From Deltaproteobacteria bacterium (lineage in GTDB: Bacteria > Desulfobacterota > DSM-4660 > Desulfatiglandales > HGW-15): a stretch of 64,000 bases of DNA. Within the stretch, counting starts at the first letter, position 1; each line of letters opens with the position of its first letter. A program made the translations under genes and the position numbers. Shown here one piece after another: positions 63,917 through 64,000 of this stretch. The stretch covers positions 1 through 64,000 of the forward strand of contig JAFDEF010000015.1 in NCBI GenBank assembly GCA_019310485.1, given 5' to 3'. The notes below the pieces were generated by a model. It was given only the letters and a program-made list of their open reading frames with translations, was not told where the DNA came from and searched no databases.

Positions 63917-64000
63917 ACGCCACACGAGAAATGATGGTGCCCCAGTACTGAAACAATACGCTTCCGGGCTTATTTCAGCCAAAAGATCACAGCAGTTTAA

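Overview
The window reads as the chromosome of a strictly anaerobic Desulfobacterota (deltaproteobacterial) organism that decodes UGA as selenocysteine. The evidence is the mix of tungsten-type aldehyde:ferredoxin oxidoreductases, heterodisulfide-reductase-like electron-bifurcation modules, a complete Rnf complex, EtfAB with an acyl-CoA dehydrogenase, and a ribosomal-protein/dnaB block of proteobacterial order. Three genes carry an in-frame UGA at a conserved cysteine position, each followed by a bacterial SECIS-like hairpin. A sulfate reducer or syntroph that oxidises organic or aromatic acids fits, but no sulfate-reduction gene lies in the window. Layout: the left edge holds the 3' end of a molybdopterin oxidoreductase. 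Positions 0.4-17.3 kb are a metabolic island: a PaaK-type CoA ligase, an orphan C-terminal AMP-ligase domain, a MoaD-like protein, an aldehyde:ferredoxin oxidoreductase, an opposite-strand NuoG/GltD-type flavo-iron-sulfur protein, a small transposon-type protein, and a cluster matching bamBCDEF of class II benzoyl-CoA reductase, followed by fdhD. In that cluster both the HdrA-like BamE and the MvhD-like BamF are predicted selenoproteins. Positions 18-21 kb carry an EamA transporter, a Deg protease, tRNA-Leu(CAG) with promoter and terminator, and ribF. Positions 22-29.4 kb are an rnfCDGEAB-apbE operon with two oddities: RnfB has UGA at the first cysteine of its iron-sulfur motif, and RnfA is fused to an N-terminal lipoprotein/Ig-like domain. 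From 29.3 to 63.9 kb the genes are mostly housekeeping: hflX, the dnaB-rplI-DUF2232-rpsR-rpsF operon (minus strand), suhB, an RNase Z-like hydrolase, an IHF/HU protein, a lytic transglycosylase, purC, grpE-dnaK, an LppC-like lipoprotein, tatBC, an acetyltransferase, a SPOR protein, argS-alr, queA-tgt, yajC-secD-secF, a TPR protein and a NUDIX hydrolase. The right end has an acyl-CoA dehydrogenase-etfA-etfB operon and a NifX/permease pair. How the genes work together: the CoA ligase, the AOR/Hdr cluster, EtfAB with the dehydrogenase, and Rnf would form a route from organic or aromatic acids through CoA thioesters, with electrons handled by flavin-based bifurcation and ferredoxin oxidised at the ion-pumping Rnf complex. 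That pathway is inferred from gene content. The strongest unusual observation is the selenocysteine-type RnfB at 27393-28259, because it places Sec on the entry iron-sulfur subunit of Rnf. Others are a structured repeat pair bracketing queA-tgt, a terminator-like hairpin encoded inside a lipoprotein signal peptide, a probable AUA start for hflX, and a FadR-type palindrome upstream of the etf operon.
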